Of a stretch of 64,000 bases of DNA, positions 46,943 through 56,231 are shown piece after piece; the stretch's first letter is position 1, and each line of letters starts with the position of its first letter. The translations under genes and the position numbers were made by a program. The DNA is from Tipula vernalis (taxonomy: Eukaryota > Arthropoda > Insecta > Diptera > Tipulidae), in contig OY282558.1 of the NCBI GenBank assembly GCA_958295665.1, forward strand, positions 181,452,015 to 181,516,014, in the 5' to 3' direction. The notes under the pieces were generated by a model, which made no database searches, had not been told where the DNA came from, and was given only the letters and a program-made list of their open reading frames with translations.

Positions 46943-47014
46943 GTAAGTTACAAATATACATTTATTTAAATTATATATAACGTTTTAACATATTATCTCT
47001 TTATATATTTTCAG
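46943..47014 (+). other. candidate 5' UTR intron of the polymerase gene
   Basis: GTAAGT donor at 46943 and TATATTTTCAG acceptor ending at 47014, seven bases before the ATG. The spacing (72 bp) suits a short insect intron. 46489-46942 is otherwise AT-rich with no ORF. Confidence 0.45.
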
Positions 47015-47021
47015 TTAAATC

Positions 47022-50000
47022 ATGAATAACTGTGAAGAATGCAACAAAATGTTTTCATCAAAAGACGTTTTAATTCGGCATTCAAAGGAGCAGCACCCTC
47101 AAGATAACATGCTGTGTGAAGTGTGTGGCATCGTTTTCGGCAATAAACGAAAACTTGATTATCATAGCAAGAGGATGCATGTTACATCAGCCGTTAATAA
47201 TCGCGAGAGGGTACATATTCCATCAAACTCAAGGACAGTTGTAGGAGCTGCCAAGAGAATCAAAATGGATGATGCACCTACTGATGACGTTTTATGTAGT
47301 AATTGCAATGTAAGTATTTCAAAAAAAATTTTATTTAATCATTATAAATCCTTACTTCATAAAAACAATTGTTTAAGGAACTATAGTGAGAATGATGAGA
47401 ACATCCAAATAATTAGCACTGCATTCAAGTCCCGAATAATTAGTTATAGGGTTTCAGATGTACCTATTAACTATATTAGTATAAATGATTTTATGTGTTC
47501 AATAAAACATAAAATAATTAAATTAATAGAGCTTCAAACAGAGTTATTTAAAGTTTGCAAAGTAAATTTTGAATTGTTTGGCTTATTCACTAAATTTGAT
47601 TTAAAAGATGAAGCAAATGTTAGCTCATTAAAATCATTTAATACTAAAAATGCAATTTTAACGGAAGCTAGCGATTTGGATGAGATATTTTCTCAGCTTG
47701 TCTGCACCCTGAATTCTCTGAGTGAGGAGTTTCAGGAGAAAGAGTCTGGATGGGCAATTGAAAAAGTATTGTTCATTGAAGTAAATTTTAACAAATATAG
47801 TCCAATGAGAGGGTCCTCTTACATACCTCTCCCAAAATGTATTAAAGATAAAAAGGCTATAATCAATGTACAAAATGCAGATCAAGCCTGCTTCGCCTGG
47901 TCAATCATGGCTAGCAAATATCCTAATGTAAGAAAACCTCAACGGTGTAATTCATTTCCTCACTATAGTTCTATCTTAAATTTAGATAATATTAGTTTCC
48001 CCATGCCTTTAAAAGATATCCCACAATTTGAAAGCCAGAATAATATAAGTGTAAATGTGTATAGTTTAGAAGGTAATCAAATTGTGGGACCTTTATATTA
48101 TACAAAATCAAAAAAATCTCATCATGTTAATCTATTGTATATAGAAGATAGTGGAAATAGTCATTATTGCTATATAAAAAAATTAAATACCTTAGTAGGC
48201 AAACAATTGTCAAAAAGAACTAATAAAAAATTTATTTGTGATGGTTGTTTAATATTTTTTAGAAATGAGGAAGGTTTAAATAATCATGTGCAATATGGTT
48301 GCAATAGAATTAAATGTATTCTTCCTAATGAAGAAAATGACTTTTTAGAATTTAGTAATTATCGTCATAAATTACAAGTCCCATATGTGATATATTGTGA
48401 TTTTGAAGCAATATTAAAACCAATTGATTCGTGTACTCTAAATCCTGAGATATCTTTTAGTGAAAATATTTTAAAACATGAACCCTACAGTTTTGCATAT
48501 TACATTAAATGTTCATATAATGACATTAAATCTAAATTTGTTACATACAGAGGTAATGATTGTGGGAAAATTTTCATTGATAAATTAAAACAAGATTTAG
48601 AAATTATATACAACGAGCTACACGTAAATCGAAAAATGAAAAAACTTTCCTACACGGAGCAAGTAAATTATAATTTTTCAAATAAATGTCATATTTGTGA
48701 TGGTGATTTTGATGATGATGAAAACTATAAAGTTAGGGATCATTGCCATTTAACAGGGAAATTTAGAGGTGCTGCACATGTTAAATGTAATTTAAATTAT
48801 AAAATAGCTGATTTCGTTCCAATATTTTGTCACAATTTAAGTGGCTATGATTCTCATTTTATTATAAAAGAATTAGGGTTTGATACTGAACAGATAGATT
48901 TAATCGCTCAGAATAAGGAACGATATATATCATTCACAAAACATTTTAAAATTAGTGAGCATAAAAAAATTAAATTAAGGTTTGTAGATTCATTTAAATT
49001 TATGGCAGCTAGCATTGACAAACTATCTAATAATCTTAATGACTCTCAATTCAAAGAAGTTAGAAAGAGTTTTTCTAATCATACTGAATTTAACCTTATA
49101 AAGAAAAAAGGAGTTTTCCCCTATGATTATCTAGATAGTTTCAAAAAGTTAGATGAAACTCAATTACCACCTAAAAATAATTTTTATAATAAATTACTAA
49201 ATTGTGATATTTCTGACGATCAATATAACCATGCTTTAAATGTTTGGGAAACATTTCAATGTAAAAGTTTAGGTGAATATTCTGACTTATATTTAAAATC
49301 AGATGTTCTTATTTTGGCGGATATATTTGAAAATTTTCGAAATGTTTGCATGAAAACGTACGGTCTTGACCCGGCTCATTATTTTACATCTCCTGGTTTA
49401 AGTTGGGATGCAATGCTTAAGTTTACAAAAATCAAATTAGAATTGCTTAAAGATATAGACATGGTAAATTTTATTAGGAAAGGTATTCGAGGTGGTTTAG
49501 CTCAGTGTTCAAAACGATATGCAAGAGCAAATCACAAATATATGAAAAATTATAATAAGGAAATGGATTCTAATTTTCTTGTTTATTTAGATGCCAACAA
49601 TCTATATGGATGGGCCATGAGTCAATCACTACCGTATGCTAATTTCAGATTTCTTGATTCATCGGAATTAGATAAATTTGATATTAATTCTCTGACAGAT
49701 AATGAATCAGACATAGGTTATATTCTTGAAGTTGATTTAGATTATCCGAGCCATCTACATAAACAACATAATGATTTACCATTTTGTATGGAAAACATAA
49801 AACCCTTATACCAAAGCTCAAAAGAAAATAAATTAATTGCTAATCTACAACCTAAACAGGAATATGTTATTCATCAGAAAAATTTGAAAGACTGTCTTAA
49901 TAAGGGATTAATATTAAAAAAAATACATAGAGTTTTAAAGTTTAGCCAAAAACCATGGTTGAAATCTTATATTGATTTAAATACAGATCTTCGTACAAAA

Positions 50001-50846
50001 GCTCAAAATTCTTTTGAAAAAGATTTGTATAAATTAAAGAATAATAGTGTTTTCGGAAAAACAATAGAAAATGTTGAAAAAAGAACCGATATAAGATTAT
50101 CAACACATTGGGAAAATCTAGGTAACAAATTTGGTGCTAATACTTTAATTAGCAAACCTAATTTTCATTCATCCTCGATATTTGATGAAAATTTGGTTGC
50201 TATTCAAATGAGCCGATTATCTATTACGTACAATAAACCTATTTATGTGGGTTTCTGTGTTTTAGAATTATCTAAAACTCTAATGTATAATTTTCATTAT
50301 GATTATATTAAGACAAAATATAATGATAACGCAACACTTTTATATACTGATACAGACTCATTAATTTATGAAATTCAAACTATAGATTTTTACAAAGATA
50401 TAAAACCTGATTTAAATGAGAAATTTGATACTTCAGATTATTCTCCTAACAACTTATATAATTTCCCATTAGTAAATAAAAAGGTTTTAGGTATGTTTAA
50501 AGATGAATGTTGTGGAAAAATCTTAACAGAGTTTGTTGGAATCAGGGCAAAATCATATAGTTTGAACCTTGAAGATGATAATGAAATTATCAAGAAAATC
50601 AAAGGAATAAAAAAAAATGTTGTTTCTGATTCTATATCATTAAATGATTTTAAAAATTGTTTGAATAAAAATGTTAATGTAATTAGATCACAAATAAATT
50701 TTAGAAGTATTAGACACAACCTATACACGCAATTGACAAACAAATTAGCGCTATCAAATTTCGATGATAAACGATTTGTAATTCCAAATTCATACAAAAC
50801 TTTGGCATGGGGTAATAATGAAATTGATAATTTCTATTTTACTTAG
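47022..50846 (+). CDS. Polinton protein-primed DNA polymerase B (pPolB)
   Basis: 1274 residues. It replicates the element using a protein primer, as in adenoviruses and related elements. Two N-terminal C2H2 fingers (C4, C7, H20, H25 and C32, C35, H48, H53) and a third diverged one (LCSNCNV, near 90). The exonuclease region begins with YCDFEAIL near residue 457. An endonuclease VII/HNH-like zinc block CHICDGDF to RDHCHLTGKFRGAAH lies at about 555-585, followed by CHNLSGYDSHF near 604. Polymerase motif A is YLDANNLYGWAM (about 855), motif B is NNSVFGKTIEN (about 1006) and motif C is YTDTDSLIY (about 1108), so all catalytic Asp residues are present. Length and order are normal for the family. 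It is the only long rightward gene; the start follows a putative 5' UTR intron. Confidence 0.95.
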   Translation: MNNCEECNKMFSSKDVLIRHSKEQHPQDNMLCEVCGIVFGNKRKLDYHSKRMHVTSAVNNRERVHIPSNSRTVVGAAKRIKMDDAPTDDVLCSNCNVSISKKILFNHYKSLLHKNNCLRNYSENDENIQIISTAFKSRIISYRVSDVPINYISINDFMCSIKHKIIKLIELQTELFKVCKVNFELFGLFTKFDLKDEANVSSLKSFNTKNAILTEASDLDEIFSQLVCTLNSLSEEFQEKESGWAIEKVLFIEVNFNKYSPMRGSSYIPLPKCIKDKKAIINVQNADQACFAWSIMASKYPNVRKPQRCNSFPHYSSILNLDNISFPMPLKDIPQFESQNNISVNVYSLEGNQIVGPLYYTKSKKSHHVNLLYIEDSGNSHYCYIKKLNTLVGKQLSKRTNKKFICDGCLIFFRNEEGLNNHVQYGCNRIKCILPNEENDFLEFSNYRHKLQVPYVIYCDFEAILKPIDSCTLNPEISFSENILKHEPYSFAYYIKCSYNDIKSKFVTYRGNDCGKIFIDKLKQDLEIIYNELHVNRKMKKLSYTEQVNYNFSNKCHICDGDFDDDENYKVRDHCHLTGKFRGAAHVKCNLNYKIADFVPIFCHNLSGYDSHFIIKELGFDTEQIDLIAQNKERYISFTKHFKISEHKKIKLRFVDSFKFMAASIDKLSNNLNDSQFKEVRKSFSNHTEFNLIKKKGVFPYDYLDSFKKLDETQLPPKNNFYNKLLNCDISDDQYNHALNVWETFQCKSLGEYSDLYLKSDVLILADIFENFRNVCMKTYGLDPAHYFTSPGLSWDAMLKFTKIKLELLKDIDMVNFIRKGIRGGLAQCSKRYARANHKYMKNYNKEMDSNFLVYLDANNLYGWAMSQSLPYANFRFLDSSELDKFDINSLTDNESDIGYILEVDLDYPSHLHKQHNDLPFCMENIKPLYQSSKENKLIANLQPKQEYVIHQKNLKDCLNKGLILKKIHRVLKFSQKPWLKSYIDLNTDLRTKAQNSFEKDLYKLKNNSVFGKTIENVEKRTDIRLSTHWENLGNKFGANTLISKPNFHSSSIFDENLVAIQMSRLSITYNKPIYVGFCVLELSKTLMYNFHYDYIKTKYNDNATLLYTDTDSLIYEIQTIDFYKDIKPDLNEKFDTSDYSPNNLYNFPLVNKKVLGMFKDECCGKILTEFVGIRAKSYSLNLEDDNEIIKKIKGIKKNVVSDSISLNDFKNCLNKNVNVIRSQINFRSIRHNLYTQLTNKLALSNFDDKRFVIPNSYKTLAWGNNEIDNFYFT

Positions 50847-51088
50847 TTATAAATAACATATTTTATATTTCTTAAATATATATGTAATACATTTAATGCC
50901 TTACAATTTTAATTAAATTTAGAATAGTAATAATTAATAGGTTTATATTTTAAAATAATTATAATTGTATGTATAGTATATGAAAATTTGTTTATTTATA
51001 TGTAAAACAATATATTAGTTCTTTAAAATAAATAATTAATAATAATAATAATAATAATTAATTTTAAAATAAAAAACACTAGAATATT

Positions 51089-52009
51089 TTAAATAATATC
51101 GTTTTTATTTATCCATGAGTTATGAGATGATCCAAAACCGAGCCATTTAACATAAACTTTGCTACCTTTCTTCTTCAAGATTTTCTCTACGAGGTAAGTA
51201 TCAGGATGATTTGTCTTTTGGAGCTCTTTTTCATAAAACCTGCCAGATATTAGCTGTCCCTTATAATCCTCAAGTAAATACGTCACAGGAAACTTATTGT
51301 TAATACTGATAACTTTAAATATTTCAGTAGTCCAATTTGGTGTATAACCTTTTTCGAAAACGGTTTTAAATTTGCTAACTCGAACGAAATCGCCAACTTT
51401 AAATTTATTTTTCTGCATTAACTTAGGATATGTATAAACATGTTTTAAAAGTTGTTGTTCATTTGCCACAGTAACCTCTGCAGGTGCTAATTTAATTGTC
51501 CTATGTTTTTTGTTGTTGTAATCTTTCACTAAGTTTTTTAAAATATTTACCCACTTGTAAGATCCTTGAAGACTAAACTTCCTCCACATATGTTCCTTCA
51601 GAGTTCTATTAAATCTTTCTACTATACATGCTTTTATTGGGCTAAATGTTGAGTAATGGTTAATACTTTTCTGTTTCACAAGCTGTTTGAAATCTTTATT
51701 ATAGAATTCAGTTCCCATATCTGTTTGTAGATTCCTTGGTATTCTTTTACTCTCATTGAAAATTTTTGTTAAAGCATCAACAATCACCTGTGATGTTTTG
51801 TTCTTTAGAGGTTCTACCCAAGCAAATTTAGAAAAAGCATCGATTACAGTTAGAAGATATTTAAAACCAGCATTTTCTTTTGCATAGGGAATCATTTCCA
51901 CAAGATCTGCCTGCCATAAGTCATCAATACCCTTAATTTTAACATGTCTGCGTATAAAATTTTTACGTGCCGGCTTATGCAATTCATTGACTATTTGAAA
52001 GCGACTCAT
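51089..52009 (-). CDS. Polinton integrase with C-terminal chromodomain
   Basis: 306 residues. DDE-type integrase that joins the element ends to target DNA. The catalytic triad is visible: D35 (DLWQADLVEM), D97 (LQTDMGTEF) and E131 (CIVERFNRTLKEH), with 33 residues between the last two. The final ~37 residues (YLVEKILKKKGSKVYVKWLG) are a chromodomain, with aromatic and WLG features suited to histone-tail reading. The HHCC zinc module is not evident at the N-terminus. TATATAAAATAA on the minus strand near 52065 is a plausible TATA box. Convergent with the polymerase gene across a 240-bp spacer that holds only AT-rich sequence. Confidence 0.95.
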   Translation of the reverse strand: MSRFQIVNELHKPARKNFIRRHVKIKGIDDLWQADLVEMIPYAKENAGFKYLLTVIDAFSKFAWVEPLKNKTSQVIVDALTKIFNESKRIPRNLQTDMGTEFYNKDFKQLVKQKSINHYSTFSPIKACIVERFNRTLKEHMWRKFSLQGSYKWVNILKNLVKDYNNKKHRTIKLAPAEVTVANEQQLLKHVYTYPKLMQKNKFKVGDFVRVSKFKTVFEKGYTPNWTTEIFKVISINNKFPVTYLLEDYKGQLISGRFYEKELQKTNHPDTYLVEKILKKKGSKVYVKWLGFGSSHNSWINKNDII

Positions 52010-52325
52010 TTTATATATGTGGTCGAAGTATTAATGAAAGCTTATGAACTTTGGATTGTTATATATAAAATAATTTTTCCACATAATGTTTGGGATTTAT
52101 TTAAAGCGAAAGATATCTAAGATTATGATCACTGCAACATTCAACAAAATGAATGAGTTAATAATTTAAATCTAGAACATCATAAATGCTAGTTGGTTTG
52201 TTCACAGCGTTGATAACAGTGAAGAAGCGGAGTCGAAACACCATTTTAAGATTGTTTTGAAATGAAATTAAATACGTTTTCTAAATAAGTTTATATAATA
52301 TTGTTTTATTTATTTATTTATTTAT

Positions 52326-52682
52326 TTATACAAAATGCACATTATATTTATCTAATTTCACCATAATTAAGTGATCTTTACATAAATTGCTTAAATTTTG
52401 AACTTCCATTTCATTAAAAACGTTGAATCGCTCCGGCATAAATATAATGTTCTCCTCTGTCTCTATTAGGATTTTCACCCCATATCTAGTGTTGACTGAT
52501 TTTACTTCTTGCACCACATAGTTTCTAGCCACCTCCAGATCTTCAAATTTTGTTATTGTTTTCTCTGCAAACCTTTCCACGTTATTGAGTTTTTCTATAA
52601 GTTGTTTTCGAATATCCATGGTTGGTTGATTGTTAACAATCCTATGCTTACTCTCAGACTGATGATTTTCAAAGAAACTCAC
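52326..52682 (-). CDS. Polinton small protein, function unknown (118 aa)
   Basis: Intact leftward ORF. The C-terminal half has VVQEVKSVNTRYGVKILIET followed by FMPERFNVF, a pattern I associate with small proteins in other insect Polintons and suggestive of an OB-like beta fold (inference). A TATAAATTA lies only a few bases before the first ATG, so translation may begin at the internal Met 22 (MDIRKQL, 52619). No catalytic motif is visible. Possible roles include single-strand DNA binding; unproven. 52010-52325, to its left, holds only AT-rich sequence and short tandem motifs. Confidence 0.6.
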   Translation of the reverse strand: MSFFENHQSESKHRIVNNQPTMDIRKQLIEKLNNVERFAEKTITKFEDLEVARNYVVQEVKSVNTRYGVKILIETEENIIFMPERFNVFNEMEVQNLSNLCKDHLIMVKLDKYNVHFV

Positions 52683-52737
52683 TATAATTTATACTAATTA
52701 GTAATTATGGTTTAATATGACTTTTAAACACGCGCGT

Positions 52738-52990
52738 GGTATCAAGTAACATTCAATGATTTCAACAACCATATCAGCAAAATAGAGACCATAAACATGT
52801 TTAATCATGTTTAACCACACAGATTAAATTTGCTTTCTTAGAAACAATTGCCCTCGTATCACGTTGCATCCTATGATTTCAACAACCACATCAGCAAAAA
52901 AAAAAAAAAAAGAGACAATAAAGAAACATGTTTAATCATGTTTAATCATGTTTAATCATACATATTAAATTTGCTATCTTAAAAACAATT
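52738..52990. repeat. tandem duplication between divergent Polinton genes
   Basis: Two copies of a 110-135 bp unit (52738-52849 and 52855-52990) share ATGATTTCAACAACC, ACATGTTTAATCATGTTTAA and ATTAAATTTGCT. The second copy has an A run and an extra ATGTTTAATC unit. It lies between the leftward 118-residue gene and the rightward BIR gene. Confidence 0.7.
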
Positions 52991-53045
52991 TAAAGACAAG
53001 TAAACACGTGACCTCTAGGATGGCCTCATTTAAAACTATTCAAGA

Positions 53046-53054
53046 GTTTATATA
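53046..53054 (+). promoter_or_regulatory. TATA box of the BIR-protein gene
   Basis: TTATATAGA about 70 bp before the ATG at 53119. Confidence 0.4.
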
Positions 53055-53118
53055 GACTCAGTAAAGACTTGAACATTACATGAATCAGGTGTGAAAAGTC
53101 CAAAAAAAAAAAAAAAAA

Positions 53119-53511
53119 ATGGAATGTGAAAGAGAAAACCTTATCGAAATGGATTCAGTACATCGAGAGGAAAATGGAGATACATGTGGTTTATATGGCT
53201 TAAACGGTGGTATGAACAAGATACAGAATCGATTAAAATCATTCAAGAAGTTGTGGAACAAATGGATCATTGATCCATTACAACTATCTCGAGCTGGATT
53301 TTATTACACAGGTGTAGACGACTGCATCAAGTGTTTCAGCTGTAAAGGAGTTCTCGAAGATTGGAATATCACCTATGAAATATGGACAGAACATGCATTT
53401 TGGTTTCCCACATGTCAACACGTTAGAAACATCAAGGGTGAAGTGTTTATTGATAACATCCAAAACAAATGGAATCAAGAGGGTGTAATTCATTGTAAAA
53501 ATAATATTTAA
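53119..53511 (+). CDS. BIR-domain (IAP-like) protein carried by the Polinton
   Basis: 130 residues with one baculovirus-IAP-repeat domain at about 45-105. The zinc ligands C72, C75, H92 and C99 have the exact BIR spacing CX2CX16HX6C, and GFYYTGVDD and EHAFWFPTC are typical of the fold. There is no RING finger or second BIR. BIR proteins bind caspases or related partners and block apoptosis in insects and insect DNA viruses; others act in cell division, so an anti-apoptotic role is an inference. It is the only rightward gene among the leftward block. The likely source is capture from a host or viral IAP gene. Stop at 53509-53511, AATAAA just after. Confidence 0.85.
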   Translation: MECERENLIEMDSVHREENGDTCGLYGLNGGMNKIQNRLKSFKKLWNKWIIDPLQLSRAGFYYTGVDDCIKCFSCKGVLEDWNITYEIWTEHAFWFPTCQHVRNIKGEVFIDNIQNKWNQEGVIHCKNNI

Positions 53512-53552
53512 GAAATAAAAAATAGATTTCAAAAAGTATAAATTGTTTTTAT

Positions 53553-54296
53553 TCATTTATTTTTGTTTGTACGAATACAAAGATCATTTATTATTTTTTG
53601 CTTACATAAAACTGGTATTTCATTGAACAATCTTGAATAATTAAAATAGTTATATCCTGTTACTGGTGGTATAAAAAAATCCTGTATTTGTAGAGAATGT
53701 GTTTTCCGATCGACACATTTTGCTAAGTATAAAAAGTAATAATTAGCGACATCAGTCCATACTGCCTCGCTCCAGATAATAATTGATTGCAAAAATGATG
53801 ATAAAGATGAGCAGCGTTCCCATTCTTTGGAATTTAAAACGATTTTCTTCCCACCACTCGTAAACAAAATGCGTCTTTCATTATTTCTACTGGTTAGCTT
53901 TACATCACAATTTCCATTCGTTTTTGGTAATTCAGCAAAGGAAATGTTATTTACACAACTGAAGTGATTTTTTATTGTTTGTAAATTATTGAAAATTGTA
54001 GTCGTCCACATTTCAGCACTTAGTGTATGAAACATTGTATTTTTGAATAAGATTATAGTAGTTTTAAAAGTGTTAACATCATAACCAATGTTGAGATAAC
54101 ATGTATGTTGATCATTTAAAAAATATGTATGAGACAACAATAAATTAGGTATGGTCACCATCTTTTTTTTAATTATATTATTAACGCTTTTTACTTTAAA
54201 CATATTATTTGGGTTTAAAGGCAAATGTAAACTAGCTTTTGATAAAAAAACAGCTTTCCTATTTATACCCTTCAAGAGTTGCACTATCTCTTTCAC
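53553..54296 (-). CDS. Polinton protein of unknown function (up to 247 aa)
   Basis: Intact leftward ORF with no motif I recognise; mixed alpha/beta composition with scattered Cys and many aromatic residues. The annotated start may be too early: GGTATAAATAGG, a good TATA box, lies inside the first codons (about 54258-54269). Translation from Met 32 (MFKVKSVNN, 54203) would place the TATA about 55 bp upstream, as in neighbouring genes, giving 216 residues. Last gene of the leftward block, 55 bp after the protease gene. Confidence 0.6.
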   Translation of the reverse strand: MKEIVQLLKGINRKAVFLSKASLHLPLNPNNMFKVKSVNNIIKKKMVTIPNLLLSHTYFLNDQHTCYLNIGYDVNTFKTTIILFKNTMFHTLSAEMWTTTIFNNLQTIKNHFSCVNNISFAELPKTNGNCDVKLTSRNNERRILFTSGGKKIVLNSKEWERCSSLSSFLQSIIIWSEAVWTDVANYYFLYLAKCVDRKTHSLQIQDFFIPPVTGYNYFNYSRLFNEIPVLCKQKIINDLCIRTNKNK

Positions 54297-54351
54297 ACAT
54301 ACAAATCATCTCATCTCTTGGTTCTTCTTGTCGATGAACTAAAATAACCAG

Positions 54352-54882
54352 CTAAGCAATTTCTGAAAGGCGCTGAATCATGTTTGTTTTTGTTCTTGTA
54401 GTTAAAATCTTAGGGAATTCTTTTTTAAAAAGTTTCTTTATTTTTACATCATTTTCAATCTGGTTTTTAATATTAAATAATTTTATAAATTTTTCCATTG
54501 AATTACGTTTACATCTATTTAACAAAAATATACAACAATATTGACCGCAAACTCCAGTGAATAAACTTTGTAATTGTTTATTATTGTATATAATACATTT
54601 ACTGTTACATTTTAGAAACCTCTTAATCTCAGGATATTTCGTTGCTGATCTTCCATAAGAATCAAAAAATTCTCCACATCCATTTGATGGAAAATAAACA
54701 GCTAACCAATGTTGCCCTGGTTGATTTGATTTATCCGTATTAATAACATATAAAGCAGGTTTTGATTTAACCCTCTTTGGGATTGTGTTGATTGCAAAAA
54801 CACCTTGAAAATACTTCTTAGTAAATTTATGTGATTTCAATGCTTTTTGAATGTCTAAAGTAGTCATTGTATTGACAATCAT
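54352..54882 (-). CDS. Polinton adenain-like maturation cysteine protease
   Basis: 176 residues, close to the adenovirus protease family length. It should process capsid proteins during virion maturation. The active-site residues are in order: H58 (PGQHWLAVYF), D74 (GEFFDSYG), Q105 (QLQSLFTG) and C116 (VCGQYCCIF). The TATA box TATAAATAG on the minus strand (about 54930-54938) lies 50 bp upstream. Sits between the major capsid gene and the unknown 247-residue gene. Confidence 0.9.
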   Translation of the reverse strand: MIVNTMTTLDIQKALKSHKFTKKYFQGVFAINTIPKRVKSKPALYVINTDKSNQPGQHWLAVYFPSNGCGEFFDSYGRSATKYPEIKRFLKCNSKCIIYNNKQLQSLFTGVCGQYCCIFLLNRCKRNSMEKFIKLFNIKNQIENDVKIKKLFKKEFPKILTTRTKTNMIQRLSEIA

Positions 54883-54929
54883 TTTGTACAGTATTGTTAC
54901 AAACTAACTCTTTATTTTAGAATTGTGAG

Positions 54930-54938
54930 CTATTTATA
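54930..54938 (-). promoter_or_regulatory. TATA box of the protease gene
   Basis: TATAAATAG, minus strand, 50 bp before the ATG; it overlaps the end of the intergenic spacer and stops just short of the capsid gene's stop codon. Confidence 0.5.
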
Positions 54939-54941
54939 TTA

Positions 54942-56231
54942 TTAATAGTTCGTTATAATATTACGATTTTTATCGATTTCTAGAGTAGTATCATATTCCA
55001 AGTACACTAGACATGTTTTAGTTGAGTTAAGAGCTTCTGCAAATCTTGCCTCTAATCTTAAGCTTCCTTGATTCATTAGAGAGTTACATGATAAAGTACT
55101 TGACATGTCTGAAGTTAAATCAAAAGCTAATAGGAAATAACCATTCTTAAACATTTCTTTGGTAATCAAATTTCCCTGAGGTGTGTGTAAAATTCCACTT
55201 GATGTAAATATTGTTGAATACGCTCTAGCGTAACTGACCCCGTCTGCGAAATTCATTTCAATCGGTGCACTAGGAACTTGAACCCCATTCATATAAATTG
55301 AGAACGAAGTTATTTTATTATTTTTAAAATTATATGGGTTCTTAGATCTTTTCCCAGAATACGCATCATTATCTATCATTGTAAATATTAGATTTGTTGG
55401 GAGCTGTCCTAACACAATATTATCCAGTGAAATTGAGTTTCCTCCGGCAGGAATTGTAAATGATTTAATTTCATTACGCTTGTAGTGGTATTTTGCTGTT
55501 GTATTTTCAAGCATTTTGTGATGAGCAATTAAAATATTTGGATTTATATGAGCATGTCTCAAGTAAAGTGTAGCTTCTGTTATTTTAACAATCGAAGTAT
55601 CTGTATCAACACCGAGTAAATAAAACTCCGGTTTGTTCAATGTTAACGAAATTCGTAAATCTACATTGTTTAATAATAACAAAGGTTGATTGAGCATGTC
55701 AGCATGCAATTTTCCATATACTTCTACAATTCTACTGTTTTTAGTTAACGCTGCTCTTAATTTTAACCCATCGTTTTCATTAAGATTATCGAGATTTTTC
55801 GTCTCCAAACTCCATCCTGACAATTGCAAATGTGTTTTGTATGCATCATCACCATAATTTAATAGTTGTTCCAAATATGCTCGATAACTGTAATTCCCAT
55901 CTGTTGAATTTATATTCTTCCCATTTAAAGAAATATTGACTTGATGAAACAGAGAATGCAGCATATTGTTTACCAAACTAGGCTGATCTTTATCTGTGTC
56001 TATATATACCTTGCCATCATTTTTAGTTACTTGAAATTTCAGGCACAAATTTATGGATGATAAATCTAAATACGAATCGCCATGACTGTAACAAGCAAAT
56101 TCAATAACCGACTGATTTTCTAAACTGGTTATAGGCTTGTATGCTACTTCTTCATTCTTTAAAATACTTGTCTGAATTGAAGGCGGTTGAAATAAATCTA
56201 GTTCTGATTTCATACATTCTGTAAACGTCAT
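54942..56231 (-). CDS. Polinton major capsid protein (PY, F54H12.2-like)
   Basis: 429 residues. The N-terminus (SELDLFQPPSIQTSI, ITSLENQSVIEFACY) and the block HSLFHQVNISLNGKNI match the PY/F54H12.2 family, whose members are double jelly-roll capsid proteins related to those of virophages and adenoviruses (established for the family; the fold itself cannot be seen here). The ATG overlaps the stop codon of the upstream 153-residue gene in the string TAATG, so the two are probably on one transcript. No break in the frame. Confidence 0.85.
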   Translation of the reverse strand: MTFTECMKSELDLFQPPSIQTSILKNEEVAYKPITSLENQSVIEFACYSHGDSYLDLSSINLCLKFQVTKNDGKVYIDTDKDQPSLVNNMLHSLFHQVNISLNGKNINSTDGNYSYRAYLEQLLNYGDDAYKTHLQLSGWSLETKNLDNLNENDGLKLRAALTKNSRIVEVYGKLHADMLNQPLLLLNNVDLRISLTLNKPEFYLLGVDTDTSIVKITEATLYLRHAHINPNILIAHHKMLENTTAKYHYKRNEIKSFTIPAGGNSISLDNIVLGQLPTNLIFTMIDNDAYSGKRSKNPYNFKNNKITSFSIYMNGVQVPSAPIEMNFADGVSYARAYSTIFTSSGILHTPQGNLITKEMFKNGYFLLAFDLTSDMSSTLSCNSLMNQGSLRLEARFAEALNSTKTCLVYLEYDTTLEIDKNRNIITNY

